Of a stretch of 64,000 bases of DNA, positions 26,742-34,951 are shown in pieces. Made by a program: the position numbers and the translations under genes. Location of the stretch: the NCBI GenBank assembly GCA_029934815.1, contig JAOZLM010000001.1, forward strand, positions 1-64,000, written 5' to 3'. Source of the stretch: Desulfocapsa sp. GTDB taxonomy: Bacteria > Desulfobacterota > Desulfobulbia > Desulfobulbales > Desulfocapsaceae. Positions within the stretch are counted from its first letter, which is position 1, and each line of letters opens with the position of its first letter. The notes beneath the pieces are model-generated. The model ran no database searches. It saw only the letters and a list, made by a program, of their open reading frames with translations, and was not told the DNA's origin.

Positions 26742-27254
26742 TTGGCAGATTTTAAACGTTCGAGGAATGAAGGTTCCGACGAATTCATTGAAAAAATCGT
26801 ATTTATTAACCGCGTCGCCAAAGTTGTAAAAGGCGGACGTCGGTTTAGCTTTAGTGCCATTGTTGTTGTTGGTGACGGAAAAGGTAAAGTAGGGTACGGG
26901 CTTGGTAAAGCCAATCTCGTTCCAGAAGCTATCCGTAAGGGCGTTGAGAGAGCAAGAAAAGATATGTCTCCTGTTTCTCTTACTGATGCATCAATTCCCC
27001 ATCAGGTTATTGGTCGATACGGAGCCGGCAAGGTTCTTTTGAAACCAGCATCTGAAGGTACTGGCCTCATCGCTGGTGGTCCGGTTCGTGCAGTTCTTGA
27101 AGCAGTTGGTGTGAAAAATGTTCTCACCAAGTGTTTAGGTTCTCACAACCCACACAATATGGTAAAAGCGACAATTGAAGGTCTTCATTCTCTTCGCTCT
27201 GCACAGAAAATTGCAGAGATGCGCGGTAAATCCGTCGAAGAAATTCAGGCTTAA
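26742..27254 (+). CDS. rpsE: Small ribosomal subunit protein uS5
   Basis: A 170-residue S5 starting with TTG behind AGGGGG. The N-terminal dsRBD-like domain has FINRVAKVVKGGRRFSFSA and VGYGLGKANLVPEAIRKG; the C-terminal half contains VLLKPASEGTGLIAGGPVR. S5 acts in decoding fidelity and mRNA unwinding. A rho-independent-type hairpin follows its stop, unusual inside the spc operon. Confidence 0.98.
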   Translation: MADFKRSRNEGSDEFIEKIVFINRVAKVVKGGRRFSFSAIVVVGDGKGKVGYGLGKANLVPEAIRKGVERARKDMSPVSLTDASIPHQVIGRYGAGKVLLKPASEGTGLIAGGPVRAVLEAVGVKNVLTKCLGSHNPHNMVKATIEGLHSLRSAQKIAEMRGKSVEEIQA

Positions 27255-27259
27255 TTTTT

Positions 27260-27306
27260 AAAGCATAGCTTCATCCATTAGTAATGGAAAACGCTATGCT
27301 TTTTTT
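27260..27306 (+). terminator. Intrinsic terminator-like hairpin between rpsE and rpmD
   Basis: AAAGCATAGC (27260-27269) pairs with GCTATGCTTT (27293-27302), with an inner TCCATT/AATGGA stem and a run of T to 27306. By form it is a good intrinsic terminator, yet it sits inside the spc gene run with no obvious promoter before rpmD. It probably causes partial termination. Confidence 0.75.
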
Positions 27307-27334
27307 CTATTTATATTGAGTAAAGGGTAGTCAA

Positions 27335-27517
27335 ATGTCCGATACAATCACATTTACTCTCGTCAAGAGCGGAATCGACAGTACCAAGAAGATCCAGGCA
27401 ACACTGATCGGTCTTGGACTGACAAAAATGCAAAAGACTGTAACTCGTAAGGATACCCCCGAAATGCGTGGTATGCTGAACAAAGTTGCACATCTTGTCC
27501 GTGTCGAGGAGGCTTAA
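27335..27517 (+). CDS. rpmD: Large ribosomal subunit protein uL30
   Basis: A 60-residue L30 with ITFTLVKSGIDSTKKIQATLIGLGL and the end RGMLNKVAHLVRVEEA. It precedes rplO with no gap: the rpmD stop at 27515-27517 is one base before the rplO ATG. AAAGGGTAG lies upstream of its ATG. Confidence 0.98.
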   Translation: MSDTITFTLVKSGIDSTKKIQATLIGLGLTKMQKTVTRKDTPEMRGMLNKVAHLVRVEEA

Positions 27518-27518
27518 C

Positions 27519-27968
27519 ATGATTAATTTAGGAAATCTCTCTCCCGTTAAGGGAGCCAGAAAACAGCGTAAACGCCTTGGTCGTGGCCCCGGTAGTGGTC
27601 ATGGAAAGACTGCAGGTCGAGGACACAAAGGCTTTAAATCACGTTCAGGTTCCGGTATCAAACCAGGATTTGAGGGTGGCCAGATGCCATTACAGCGTCG
27701 TCTGCCAAAACGTGGTTTCACCAATATCAATAAAATTAAGTTCAGTCTTGTTTCTTTAAGCACCTTAGAGAAACTGGAAGACGTTAGTGATGTAACTACT
27801 GCGTCTCTTATTGAGCTTGGCATTGCCAACAAAGGTTTACCTGTAAAGATACTTGCCAATGGCGAGATCACTAAAGCTGTTACTGTAACAGTTGATAAGG
27901 TAAGTGGAGCTGCACAAGCTAAAATTGAAGCTGCTGGCGGTAAAGTCGTCACTGCTACTGCGGAATAA
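27519..27968 (+). CDS. rplO: Large ribosomal subunit protein uL15
   Basis: A 149-residue L15 with the Gly/Arg-rich N-terminal arm GRGPGSGHGKTAGRGHKGFKSR and the segment GGQMPLQRRLPKRGF. The open frame extends 11 codons into rpmD, but GAGGAGG is placed for the ATG at 27519, and the residues from there match the family start (MINLGNLSP). It is a late assembly protein of the 50S core. Confidence 0.98.
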   Translation: MINLGNLSPVKGARKQRKRLGRGPGSGHGKTAGRGHKGFKSRSGSGIKPGFEGGQMPLQRRLPKRGFTNINKIKFSLVSLSTLEKLEDVSDVTTASLIELGIANKGLPVKILANGEITKAVTVTVDKVSGAAQAKIEAAGGKVVTATAE

Positions 27969-27974
27969 TCAATT

Positions 27975-29267
27975 ATGAGTGGACTGCAGAACGCTGCAAA
28001 ATCACCTGATTTACGAAAGAAAATATTCTTTACACTGGCTATGCTTGCCGTGTATCGAATGGGCGTGCAGGTACCTACCCCCGGAATTAACGGAGAGGCA
28101 CTTGCCGCATTCTTTGCCAAAAATGCCGGCAATATTTTCGGTATGTTCAATATGTTCTCCGGTGGTGCTTTAGAGAATTTCTCTATTTTTGCACTCGGTA
28201 TCATGCCTTACATCTCCGCATCCATTATTATTCAGTTGCTTACAGTGGTTATTCCACAGCTCGAGACACTGAAGAAAGAAGGGGAGGCTGGTCAGAGAAA
28301 AATTACCCAGTATACCCGATATGGAACGGTAGGACTGAGTATCATACAGGGAACATTTATTGCTACCGGCCTGCAGAGTATGGTCGGGCCTGGTGGAGAA
28401 CCTATTGTTCTGAATCCTGGTACACCTTTTATCCTGATGACGATGATTACGCTTACTGCAGGTACATCATTTATCATGTGGCTTGGTGAACAGATGACAG
28501 AGCGTGGTATCGGTAACGGTATTTCTCTGATCATATTTGCTGGTATTGTTGCTCGTGGACCATCTGCGCTTGTGAATTCCATTCAGCTTGTGAAGGCCGG
28601 AGAAATCACACTCTTTTTTGTTCCGTTAATCATGGTGTTCATGGTCGGCGTTGTCGCTGTAATTGTTTTCTTTGAGACTGCGCAAAGACGTATTCCAATT
28701 CAATATGCGAAGCGTGTTGTTGGTCGAAAAGTTTATGGCGGGCAGAGTTCACACCTTCCACTGAAAATTAATATTGCCGGGGTAATTCCTCCAATTTTTG
28801 CTTCATCTATAATGATGTTTCCTGCAACAATTGGTGGCTTTATTCAGGTTGACTGGGTACAGCAGGTTTCTGCTGCAATGTCTCCAGGTACCATTTATTA
28901 CTATGCATTGTATATTGCAATGATCGTATTCTTCTGTTTCTTTTATACAGCGGTTACTTTCAAGCCAGATGACGTTGCAGAAAATTTAAAGAAAAATGGT
29001 GGTTTCGTGCCGGGTATACGTCCTGGTCGAAAAACTGCAGACTTTATAGATAAGGTATTAACCAGATTGACTGTTGTAGGTGCAATTTATCTTAGTGCGG
29101 TTTGTGTTTTACCGACTGTGCTTATAGCAAAATTTAACCTGCCATTCTATTTTGGTGGAACAGCGTTGCTCATTATCGTAGGTGTGGCCATTGATACCAT
29201 ATCACAGGTACAATCACAGATGGTGATGACCAATTACGATGGTTTCATGAAGTCACGCAATAAGTAG
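27975..29267 (+). CDS. secY: Protein translocase subunit SecY
   Basis: A 430-residue channel subunit with ten predicted membrane segments. Family motifs are GVQVPTPGIN, FNMFSGGALENFSIFALGIMPYI, MWLGEQMTERGIGNGIS and RRIPIQYAKRVVGRKVYGG. Together with SecE (1744) it forms the plasma-membrane Sec pore. It lies 6 bp after rplO in the conserved spc position and is followed by map. Confidence 0.99.
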   Translation: MSGLQNAAKSPDLRKKIFFTLAMLAVYRMGVQVPTPGINGEALAAFFAKNAGNIFGMFNMFSGGALENFSIFALGIMPYISASIIIQLLTVVIPQLETLKKEGEAGQRKITQYTRYGTVGLSIIQGTFIATGLQSMVGPGGEPIVLNPGTPFILMTMITLTAGTSFIMWLGEQMTERGIGNGISLIIFAGIVARGPSALVNSIQLVKAGEITLFFVPLIMVFMVGVVAVIVFFETAQRRIPIQYAKRVVGRKVYGGQSSHLPLKINIAGVIPPIFASSIMMFPATIGGFIQVDWVQQVSAAMSPGTIYYYALYIAMIVFFCFFYTAVTFKPDDVAENLKKNGGFVPGIRPGRKTADFIDKVLTRLTVVGAIYLSAVCVLPTVLIAKFNLPFYFGGTALLIIVGVAIDTISQVQSQMVMTNYDGFMKSRNK

Positions 29268-29282
29268 TAGACGGGTAGCTAA

Positions 29283-30083
29283 ATGACTGGTGCTGGCGGG
29301 CAACAATCCGCAAAACCCATATTGGTAAAAACTGCTGATGAGATTAAGATCATGCGGGATGCCAATCAGATAGTTGCTGAAACGCTCTCAATGCTTCTTG
29401 ATATTACTGAGCCTGGAATCACCACTTTTGAGCTGGATAGAATGGCAGAGGAACTCTGTCGGAAACGAAATTCCATTCCAGCGTTTAAAGGATATCACGG
29501 TTTTCCAAGCAGTCTTTGCGTGTCAATTAATGAAGAGGTCGTTCACGGCATTCCAAGTCGTAAACGAAAACTGAAGAAAGGTGACGTCCTCTCTGTTGAT
29601 TTTGGCGTTTGTTATAAAGGTTTTTACGGGGATTCTGCGGTAACTATTCCCGTTGGTAAGATCAGGAAACCAGTGCACGATTTATTACGTGTAACTAAAG
29701 AGTCTCTTGAGCTTGCCATTGAGCAGGTTGTACCCGGAAACAGGATTTCTGATGTCTCAAAAGCTGTGCAAACACATGCTGAACAACATGGTTTTTCAAT
29801 TGTTCGCCAGTTTGTAGGTCATGGCATTGGGACATCTTTGCATGAAGGACCTGAAGTTCCTAACTTTGTCAGTAAGGGACAAACACCAAGACTTATTGAG
29901 GGAATGGTTATTGCCATTGAACCCATGGTTAATCTTGGTACACATAAGGTAAAAGTACTTCGTGACGGCTGGACAGTGATCACAGCTGATAAAAAGGTTT
30001 CTGCTCATTTTGAGCATTCTGTTGCTGTAACAGCAGATGGGCCACTTGTATTGAGTGCCCGAGATAATTTTACGGACAAATAG
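29283..30083 (+). CDS. map: Methionine aminopeptidase, type I
   Basis: A 266-residue dinuclear metalloprotease that removes the initiator Met. It has the pita-bread motifs VDFGVCYKGFYGDSA (metal-binding Asp), GHGIGTSLHEGPEVPNF (His), IEPMV (Glu) and a final Glu in SAHFEHSVAVT. The location between secY and infA is typical. The first 12 residues are extra compared with a minimal enzyme. Confidence 0.98.
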   Translation: MTGAGGQQSAKPILVKTADEIKIMRDANQIVAETLSMLLDITEPGITTFELDRMAEELCRKRNSIPAFKGYHGFPSSLCVSINEEVVHGIPSRKRKLKKGDVLSVDFGVCYKGFYGDSAVTIPVGKIRKPVHDLLRVTKESLELAIEQVVPGNRISDVSKAVQTHAEQHGFSIVRQFVGHGIGTSLHEGPEVPNFVSKGQTPRLIEGMVIAIEPMVNLGTHKVKVLRDGWTVITADKKVSAHFEHSVAVTADGPLVLSARDNFTDK

Positions 30084-30167
30084 TAAAATAATACTTCTCT
30101 TTTTTGCTGAGATATATTATATTCGTCCGATTCGTAATCTGATTGTATTCTTACCTGGAGTATATTT

Positions 30168-30407
30168 ATGGCCAAAGAAGAAGCCATTGAAGTTGAAGGA
30201 ACTATAATTGAACCATTACCCAATGCGATGTTTCGTGTTGAACTGGATAATGGACATAAGGTTCTAGCCCATATTTCCGGTAAGATGCGGATGCATTTTA
30301 TTAAGATTCTGCCTGGTGATCGTGTCACCATTGAACTGTCACCCTATGATTTAACAAGGGGAAGAGTAACGTTCCGGGCAAAGAATAACAGTAAAAAGAA
30401 AAAATAA
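30168..30407 (+). CDS. infA: Translation initiation factor IF-1
   Basis: A 79-residue OB-fold protein that occupies the ribosomal A site during initiation. The motifs are EGTIIEPLPNAMFRVELDNGH, HISGKMRMHFIKILPGD and SPYDLTRGRVTFR. It has a CTGGAG site and lies in the conserved order map-infA-rpmJ-rpsM. The C-terminus is Lys-rich (NNSKKKK). Confidence 0.98.
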   Translation: MAKEEAIEVEGTIIEPLPNAMFRVELDNGHKVLAHISGKMRMHFIKILPGDRVTIELSPYDLTRGRVTFRAKNNSKKKK

Positions 30408-30419
30408 GAGAGTAATCAC

Positions 30420-30533
30420 ATGAAAGTCAGATCATCTGTCAAGAAAATGTGTAGTGACTGTAAAGTCTATAAACGCAAAGGTGTTGTCCGGGTTAGTTGC
30501 AAAGTAAAGAAGCATAAGCAGCGTCAGGGCTAA
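30420..30533 (+). CDS. rpmJ: Large ribosomal subunit protein bL36, zinc form
   Basis: A 37-residue protein, MKVRSSVKKMCSDCKVYKRK and onward. Zinc ligands C11, C14, C27 and H32 are all present, as in the C+ form. It starts 12 bp after the infA stop with AGAGAG upstream. It is the smallest 50S protein and lies near the GTPase centre. A terminator-like hairpin follows. Confidence 0.97.
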   Translation: MKVRSSVKKMCSDCKVYKRKGVVRVSCKVKKHKQRQG

Positions 30534-30545
30534 TCATCTCATACC

Positions 30546-30577
30546 GACATTGAGTGTAACCACTCTGTCATTTTTTT
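30546..30577 (+). terminator. Terminator-like hairpin between rpmJ and rpsM
   Basis: GACATTGAGTG (30546-30556) pairs with CACTCTGTC (30561-30569) with bulged T's, and seven T's follow (30571-30577). It marks the spc/alpha boundary and probably lowers read-through. Confidence 0.6.
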
Positions 30578-30591
30578 AAGGAGTACGTATT

Positions 30592-30957
30592 TTGGCACGT
30601 ATAGCGGGAGTAGATCTTCCAAAAAACAAACATATGGATCGTTCGCTTACCTACATTCATGGTATCGGACTCACATCGGCACGGCAGATTCTTGATAAAG
30701 CTGATCTGCCACATACAATGAACAGTGATGATCTTGCAGGTGAAGATATTACCCGCATCAGAAAGATCATTGAGGGCGAATACTCAGTAGAAGGTGATCG
30801 TCGTCGAGAAGTTGCTATGGATATCAAGCGACTGACTGATTCAGGGTGTTATCGTGGTCGTCGTCATCGTATGGGACTCCCATGCCGCGGACAGAATACC
30901 AAGAACAATTCAAGGACCCGTAAGGGACCTCGTCGCGGTGCTACAGGCCGTAAATAA
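30592..30957 (+). CDS. rpsM: Small ribosomal subunit protein uS13
   Basis: A 121-residue S13 starting with TTG (MARIAGVDLPKNKH) behind AAGGAG. It has the helix-turn motif YIHGIGLTSARQIL and the C-terminal RGRRHRMGLPCRGQNTKNNSRTRKG extension that reaches P-site tRNA. First gene of the alpha group rpsM-rpsK-rpsD-rpoA-rplQ. Confidence 0.99.
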   Translation: MARIAGVDLPKNKHMDRSLTYIHGIGLTSARQILDKADLPHTMNSDDLAGEDITRIRKIIEGEYSVEGDRRREVAMDIKRLTDSGCYRGRRHRMGLPCRGQNTKNNSRTRKGPRRGATGRK

Positions 30958-30978
30958 ATTTTTTAAATGGTGTAAAGA

Positions 30979-31371
30979 ATGGCTGGAGCAAAGCGGAGTG
31001 CAAATAAACGAAGAGTCAAAAAGAATGTCCCCGAGGGGATCGTTTTTATTTACTCAACATTTAATAATACTATTGTAACCATTTCTGATAAGCAGGGCAA
31101 TGCTGTTGCCTGGTGTTCTTCAGGAGTACTTGGTTTTAAGGGTTCTCGAAAATCCACACCTTTTGCAGCGCAGAAAGCTATGGCTGAAGCAGCTGATAAG
31201 GCAATGGATATGGGAATGCGAAAGGTTGAGGTTCGTGTTAAAGGACCAGGGCCTGGAAGAGAAGCTGCCCTTAGAGCTCTTATCAATACAAGATTTGAAG
31301 TCAGCAAAATTGTTGACGTTACCCCTGTACCGCATAACGGTTGTAAACCACCTAAGCGTCGTCGGGTTTAA
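30979..31371 (+). CDS. rpsK: Small ribosomal subunit protein uS11
   Basis: A 130-residue S11 of the 30S platform, with FNNTIVTISDKQGNAVAWCSSG, KVEVRVKGPGPGREAALRAL and the end TPVPHNGCKPPKRRRV. The spacing to rpsM is 21 bp. The start ATG lacks a strong ribosome site (TAAAGA). Confidence 0.99.
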   Translation: MAGAKRSANKRRVKKNVPEGIVFIYSTFNNTIVTISDKQGNAVAWCSSGVLGFKGSRKSTPFAAQKAMAEAADKAMDMGMRKVEVRVKGPGPGREAALRALINTRFEVSKIVDVTPVPHNGCKPPKRRRV

Positions 31372-31432
31372 TTGATCTTGTCTTTTAAATTATCTTTTTA
31401 TAGAAATATATATTTATTAATCGGAGAACTAC

Positions 31433-32062
31433 GTGGCTAGATATACAGGTCCTGCATGTCGTCGTTGCAGACGAGAGAATCTGAAATTGTATCTCAAAGG
31501 TGATCGCTGTTATTCAGATAAGTGTTCATTTGAGAGAAGAGCTTTTGGTCCAGGTCAACATGGCCAGGCACGTTTTAGAAAAGTTTCAGATTATGCTATT
31601 CAGCTTAGAGAAAAGCAAAAAGTGAAGAATATTTATGGAATGCTCGAAGGGCAATTCCGTAATTATTTCCACAAGGCTGATCTGCAGAAAGGCATCACCG
31701 GTGAAAATCTGCTTATCATGCTTGAAAGCAGACTCGACAACACTATCTTTCGTCTTGGCTTCGCATCATCCAGAAAGCAGGCACGTCAGCTGGTTCGTCA
31801 TAATCACGTACAGGTCAATGGCCGGAAGGTAAACATTCCTTCTTACCTTATCTCTGTTGATGATGTGATCACCATTAAGGAAAAGAGCAGAACTAATAGC
31901 TATCTCGTCGAATCCATGGAAGCAGTTGCAAGACGTGGAATTCCAACCTGGCTAGAGCTTGATAAAGATGCTTTTAAAGCTACTGTTAAAGCTCTTCCTA
32001 ACCGTGAAGAAATAACAATGCCGATTCAGGAACAGCTCATCGTCGAGCTTTATTCCAAGTAA
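31433..32062 (+). CDS. rpsD: Small ribosomal subunit protein uS4
   Basis: A 209-residue S4 that starts GTG behind CGGAG (MARYTGPACRRCRRENLKLYLKG). The N-terminus carries cysteines (C9, C12 and two more by about C31) in a zinc-binding arrangement. The S4 RNA-binding domain includes SRKQARQLVRHNHVQVNGRKV. In E. coli S4 represses the alpha operon through a pseudoknot near rpsM, which I did not identify here. Confidence 0.99.
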   Translation: MARYTGPACRRCRRENLKLYLKGDRCYSDKCSFERRAFGPGQHGQARFRKVSDYAIQLREKQKVKNIYGMLEGQFRNYFHKADLQKGITGENLLIMLESRLDNTIFRLGFASSRKQARQLVRHNHVQVNGRKVNIPSYLISVDDVITIKEKSRTNSYLVESMEAVARRGIPTWLELDKDAFKATVKALPNREEITMPIQEQLIVELYSK

Positions 32063-32120
32063 TTTTCATTGAATAGCAGTTGCGTTATACTGTTATTTCA
32101 AACTTGAATGTAGGAAAACC

Positions 32121-33176
32121 ATGACTGAAACTGTAGAAGAGACTGTAGAAGAGACTCTCCCTATTTATCGTAATTGGCACGAACTTATTCAACCTGAGGC
32201 ATTAGAGGTTGATAAGGCCAAACATACCAATACTTATGGAAAGTTTGTTTGTCAGCCACTGGAAAGAGGTTTTGCCTCCACCATCGGTAACTCTTTACGA
32301 CGTATTCTGCTTTCTTCCATTCAGGGAACAGCAATTACTTCAGTAAAGATTGAAGGTGCTCTCCATGAGTTCACCGCCATGGAAGATGTGAAAGAGGATG
32401 TTAGTGAGATTATTATTAATCTCAAACAGGTTCGTCTTCAACTGCATACTGATGAAACACAGGTTGTTACCATTGATAAGAAAGGAGCAGGTCCAATTAC
32501 TGCTGCTGATATCTCCGGTGGCCCAAATGTAGAAGTGATGAATGGTGATGAGCTGATCTGTACACTCACCAATGATGTCGAATTTCACGCTGAACTCACC
32601 GTTGAGTGGGGCAAGGGATATCAGCCTGCTGAGAAGCAGAATAAAGAAGAGCTGGCCATTGGTCAGATCCCAATAGATGCGATTTTTACTCCCATTCGTC
32701 AGATTCAATACAAAGTCTCCAATGCACGTGTTGGTATGCAGACTGATTATGATAAGCTGACCATTGAAGTTGAAACCGACGGAAGTGTTAAGCCTGAAAA
32801 TGCACTAGCCTTTGCTGCTAAAATTCTTAAATCTCAATTAACAACCTTCATCAACTTTGATGAGAAGGCCGTTGAACCTGAGATAAAAGAAGATGAGGGC
32901 GAGGATCTTCCGCCTCTTAATCCTAACCTGAATAAACCGGTTGAGGATCTGGAGCTTTCTGTTCGTTCTGCAAATTGTTTGAAGAATGCTGATATCAATT
33001 TTATCGGTGAGCTTGCTCACAGAACTGATCAGGAAATGCTGAAGACTAAAAACTTCGGTCGTAAATCCTTGAATGAAATCAAAGCACTTCTTGCTGATAT
33101 GGATCTTACCCTTGGTATGAAGATTGATAACTGGACTCCACCTGAAGTTGCAGACGCAGAAGAAGAAACAGAATAA
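32121..33176 (+). CDS. rpoA: DNA-directed RNA polymerase subunit alpha
   Basis: A 351-residue alpha subunit. The N-terminal dimerisation domain has FASTIGNSLRRILLSSI and GALHEFTAMEDVKEDV. An acidic linker lies at about 255-270, followed by the C-terminal domain with LELSVRSANCLKNADI and NFGRKSLNEIKALL, which contacts UP elements and activators. An extra acidic tail (ADAEEETE) follows. It sits in the alpha operon between rpsD and rplQ. Confidence 0.99.
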   Translation: MTETVEETVEETLPIYRNWHELIQPEALEVDKAKHTNTYGKFVCQPLERGFASTIGNSLRRILLSSIQGTAITSVKIEGALHEFTAMEDVKEDVSEIIINLKQVRLQLHTDETQVVTIDKKGAGPITAADISGGPNVEVMNGDELICTLTNDVEFHAELTVEWGKGYQPAEKQNKEELAIGQIPIDAIFTPIRQIQYKVSNARVGMQTDYDKLTIEVETDGSVKPENALAFAAKILKSQLTTFINFDEKAVEPEIKEDEGEDLPPLNPNLNKPVEDLELSVRSANCLKNADINFIGELAHRTDQEMLKTKNFGRKSLNEIKALLADMDLTLGMKIDNWTPPEVADAEEETE

Positions 33177-33231
33177 AAAACGTTTTAAATTATATCAGTT
33201 TTCAAAAGAATACTGAGTTGAGGATAGAATT

Positions 33232-33624
33232 ATGAGACATGGAAAAGCAGGCAAAAGATTAGGTCGTACCGGCTCTCACAAGAAGGCCATGGTTCGCAAT
33301 ATGGTTACTTCTCTTTTTGAGCATGAACGTATTGTTACCACCACTCCAAAAGCAAAAGAAGTGAGGAAGGTTGCAGATAAAATGATTACCCTCGCTAAGC
33401 GTGGTGATCTGCATGCAAAACGTCAGGCTTTCAGCTTTATTCAGAGCAAAGATGTTGTTGCTAAACTTTTCGACGTAATTTCTGCTCAGTACGCTGATCG
33501 TAATGGTGGATATACCCGCATTATTCAGACAGGTCAACGTCGTGGTGATGCTGCTCATATGGCTATCCTCGAACTTGTTGAATACTCTGAAGAGACTGGT
33601 ACTGAAGAAGAGAGTGAAAGCTAG
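33232..33624 (+). CDS. rplQ: Large ribosomal subunit protein bL17
   Basis: A 130-residue L17 starting MRHGKAGKRLGRTGSHKKAM, with the conserved TTPKAKEVRKVADKMITLAKRG and GGYTRIIQTGQRRGDAA. The acidic C-terminus (EETGTEEESES) is a slight extension. It ends the alpha operon and is followed by a clear terminator. Confidence 0.99.
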   Translation: MRHGKAGKRLGRTGSHKKAMVRNMVTSLFEHERIVTTTPKAKEVRKVADKMITLAKRGDLHAKRQAFSFIQSKDVVAKLFDVISAQYADRNGGYTRIIQTGQRRGDAAHMAILELVEYSEETGTEEESES

Positions 33625-33649
33625 AATCTCTCGGGTTCAAAATAATAAG

Positions 33650-33685
33650 AGCTGGTATGAATTTATTCATATCAGCTTTTTTTTT
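33650..33685 (+). terminator. Rho-independent terminator after rplQ
   Basis: AGCTGGTATGAA (33650-33661) pairs with TTCATATCAGCT (33666-33677) with one G-T wobble, and T's continue to 33685. It ends the 19-kb str-S10-spc-alpha run. Confidence 0.92.
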
Positions 33686-33722
33686 GTCTTTTTTTGAAAG
33701 AATTAGGGGGAGGATGGTGAAC

Positions 33723-33901
33723 GGCTTTAAGAGCTGCTCCGTTCGCTTGGCTGTAAATTTCTTGATTTTTGTACTCTTTTTTTCCTTCCATTTGTATCAT
33801 GCGATTTTATCGCAAAAGACTGATACAAATGGAAGGAAGAAAAGAATAAAAAATGCTACGAAATTTCCAGGATGCCGCTCTCTGAAGCAGATCTTAAAGC
33901 C
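33723..33901 (+). repeat. Palindromic element family B, copy 1
   Basis: A 179-bp nested palindrome. The outer arms GGCTTTAAGA (33723-33732) and TCTTAAAGCC (33892-33901) pair. The central arms, 24 nt each (33776-33799 and 33821-33844), pair with one G-T wobble. The apical loop carries TGCGA-TTTTA-TCGCA followed by AAAGAC. Single-stranded segments GCTGTAAATTTCTTGATTTT and ATGCTACGAAATTTCCAG are shared with copy 2 (43730-43907), while the stems differ by paired changes. It fills most of the 338-bp gap between rplQ and the CxxC protein gene. Confidence 0.88.
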
Positions 33902-33962
33902 TTTTGCTTACTCAGTCGATTTCGTGTCTGATGGGTGTTCTAAATTTTAATTTTTGGTAAAT

Positions 33963-34733
33963 ATGAAAACTCAAAAAGATTTCCCTGAAGGGATGGTACC
34001 TCTGGGTAAAAAAGAAAAATTTACGTTTCGTTGCCATTCCGGAATCGACTGTTATACAGTCTGCTGTAAAAAAGTGGATATGTTTTTGTTTCCTTACGAT
34101 ATCCTCCGTTTAAAAACTTGCTTGAATATTAGTTCCCAGGAATTTATGGAAAATTATGCCCAAGTGGTTCAGGGGCAAAGTCATCCTTATTTTCCCGCAG
34201 TTATGTTGCGACTTACCGAAGACGACGAAAAGGCTTGTCCATTTCTCACAGATGATGGTTGTGGAGTTTATGCTGACCGGCCTTCTGCATGTCGTACCTA
34301 CCCACTGGAACGGGGTGTCGATCGTTCTCCAGAAAAGGGTGTGAGTAATGAATTCTACTTTATGACAGACAATGATTACTGTCATGGCCACAAGGAAGAC
34401 AAAGAATTTACCGTTAAAAAATGGACTCGTGATCAGCGACTCGATGATTATAACATGATGAATGATCTTTGGGCTGAAGTAGATACTGTTTTCAGCACTA
34501 ATCCATGGGCAGGTGAAGGGAGCGGCGGGCCTAAACAGCAAGTTGCATTCACCGTGTGTTACGACATTGATAATTTCAGGTTAATGGTTGCCAAACATTC
34601 TCTCCTTGATCGTTTTGCAATTCCTAAAAACCAAAAACGCCGGATAAAAGATTCAGATAACGAACTATTAAAGTTTGGTTTTGAATGGTTAAAAAACTTC
34701 CTTGGCAAACCATCCTCGTTAAGTCCGAAATAA
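33963..34733 (+). CDS. YkgJ-type CxxCxxCC protein (putative metal-cluster binding)
   Basis: A 256-residue protein of the YkgJ (UPF0153) type. Cysteines occur at 24, 30, 34, 35 and again at 92, 100 and 110, in contexts such as FRCHSGIDCYTVCC and CPFLTDDGCGVYADRPSAC. The family is thought to bind Zn or an Fe-S cluster and has no agreed biochemical role. The ATG at 33963 has no strong ribosome site; a TTG three codons upstream is in frame. It stands alone between the alpha operon and rpsB, behind repeat B. Confidence 0.85.
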   Translation: MKTQKDFPEGMVPLGKKEKFTFRCHSGIDCYTVCCKKVDMFLFPYDILRLKTCLNISSQEFMENYAQVVQGQSHPYFPAVMLRLTEDDEKACPFLTDDGCGVYADRPSACRTYPLERGVDRSPEKGVSNEFYFMTDNDYCHGHKEDKEFTVKKWTRDQRLDDYNMMNDLWAEVDTVFSTNPWAGEGSGGPKQQVAFTVCYDIDNFRLMVAKHSLLDRFAIPKNQKRRIKDSDNELLKFGFEWLKNFLGKPSSLSPK

Positions 34734-34951
34734 AATCGTTTTTCCATAACAATCCTTCGCAAAAACTTGCGTAAAGAGTGAAGCTATGGTAATTGAGAAG
34801 GTTTGTTTAGAAACGAAATCGTCCTAAACCACAATGGGTGGATCAGGACACAATACACACATCCCACCGTATTCCAGTGTTATCAATTTGATGCATGCAT
34901 CATTTTCATAATGAAGGAGGGATGGAGGTTTAACTGGAACAGGAGAAACAA
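34734..34951 (+). promoter_or_regulatory. rpsB leader region
   Basis: The 218-bp spacer contains a small CGCAA-aaac-TTGCG hairpin near 34759-34772 and a wider GGTGG/CCACC pairing about 34839-34869. AAGGAGG and GGAGG stretches occur just before rpsB. An autogenous S2 leader is possible here, but I cannot match it to a known one. Confidence 0.35.

Noticed and set aside
33657..33950. Plus-strand open frame across repeat B copy 1
   Set aside because: It is made of the terminator T run and the palindrome arms, has no ribosome site and no homologous frame in copy 2.
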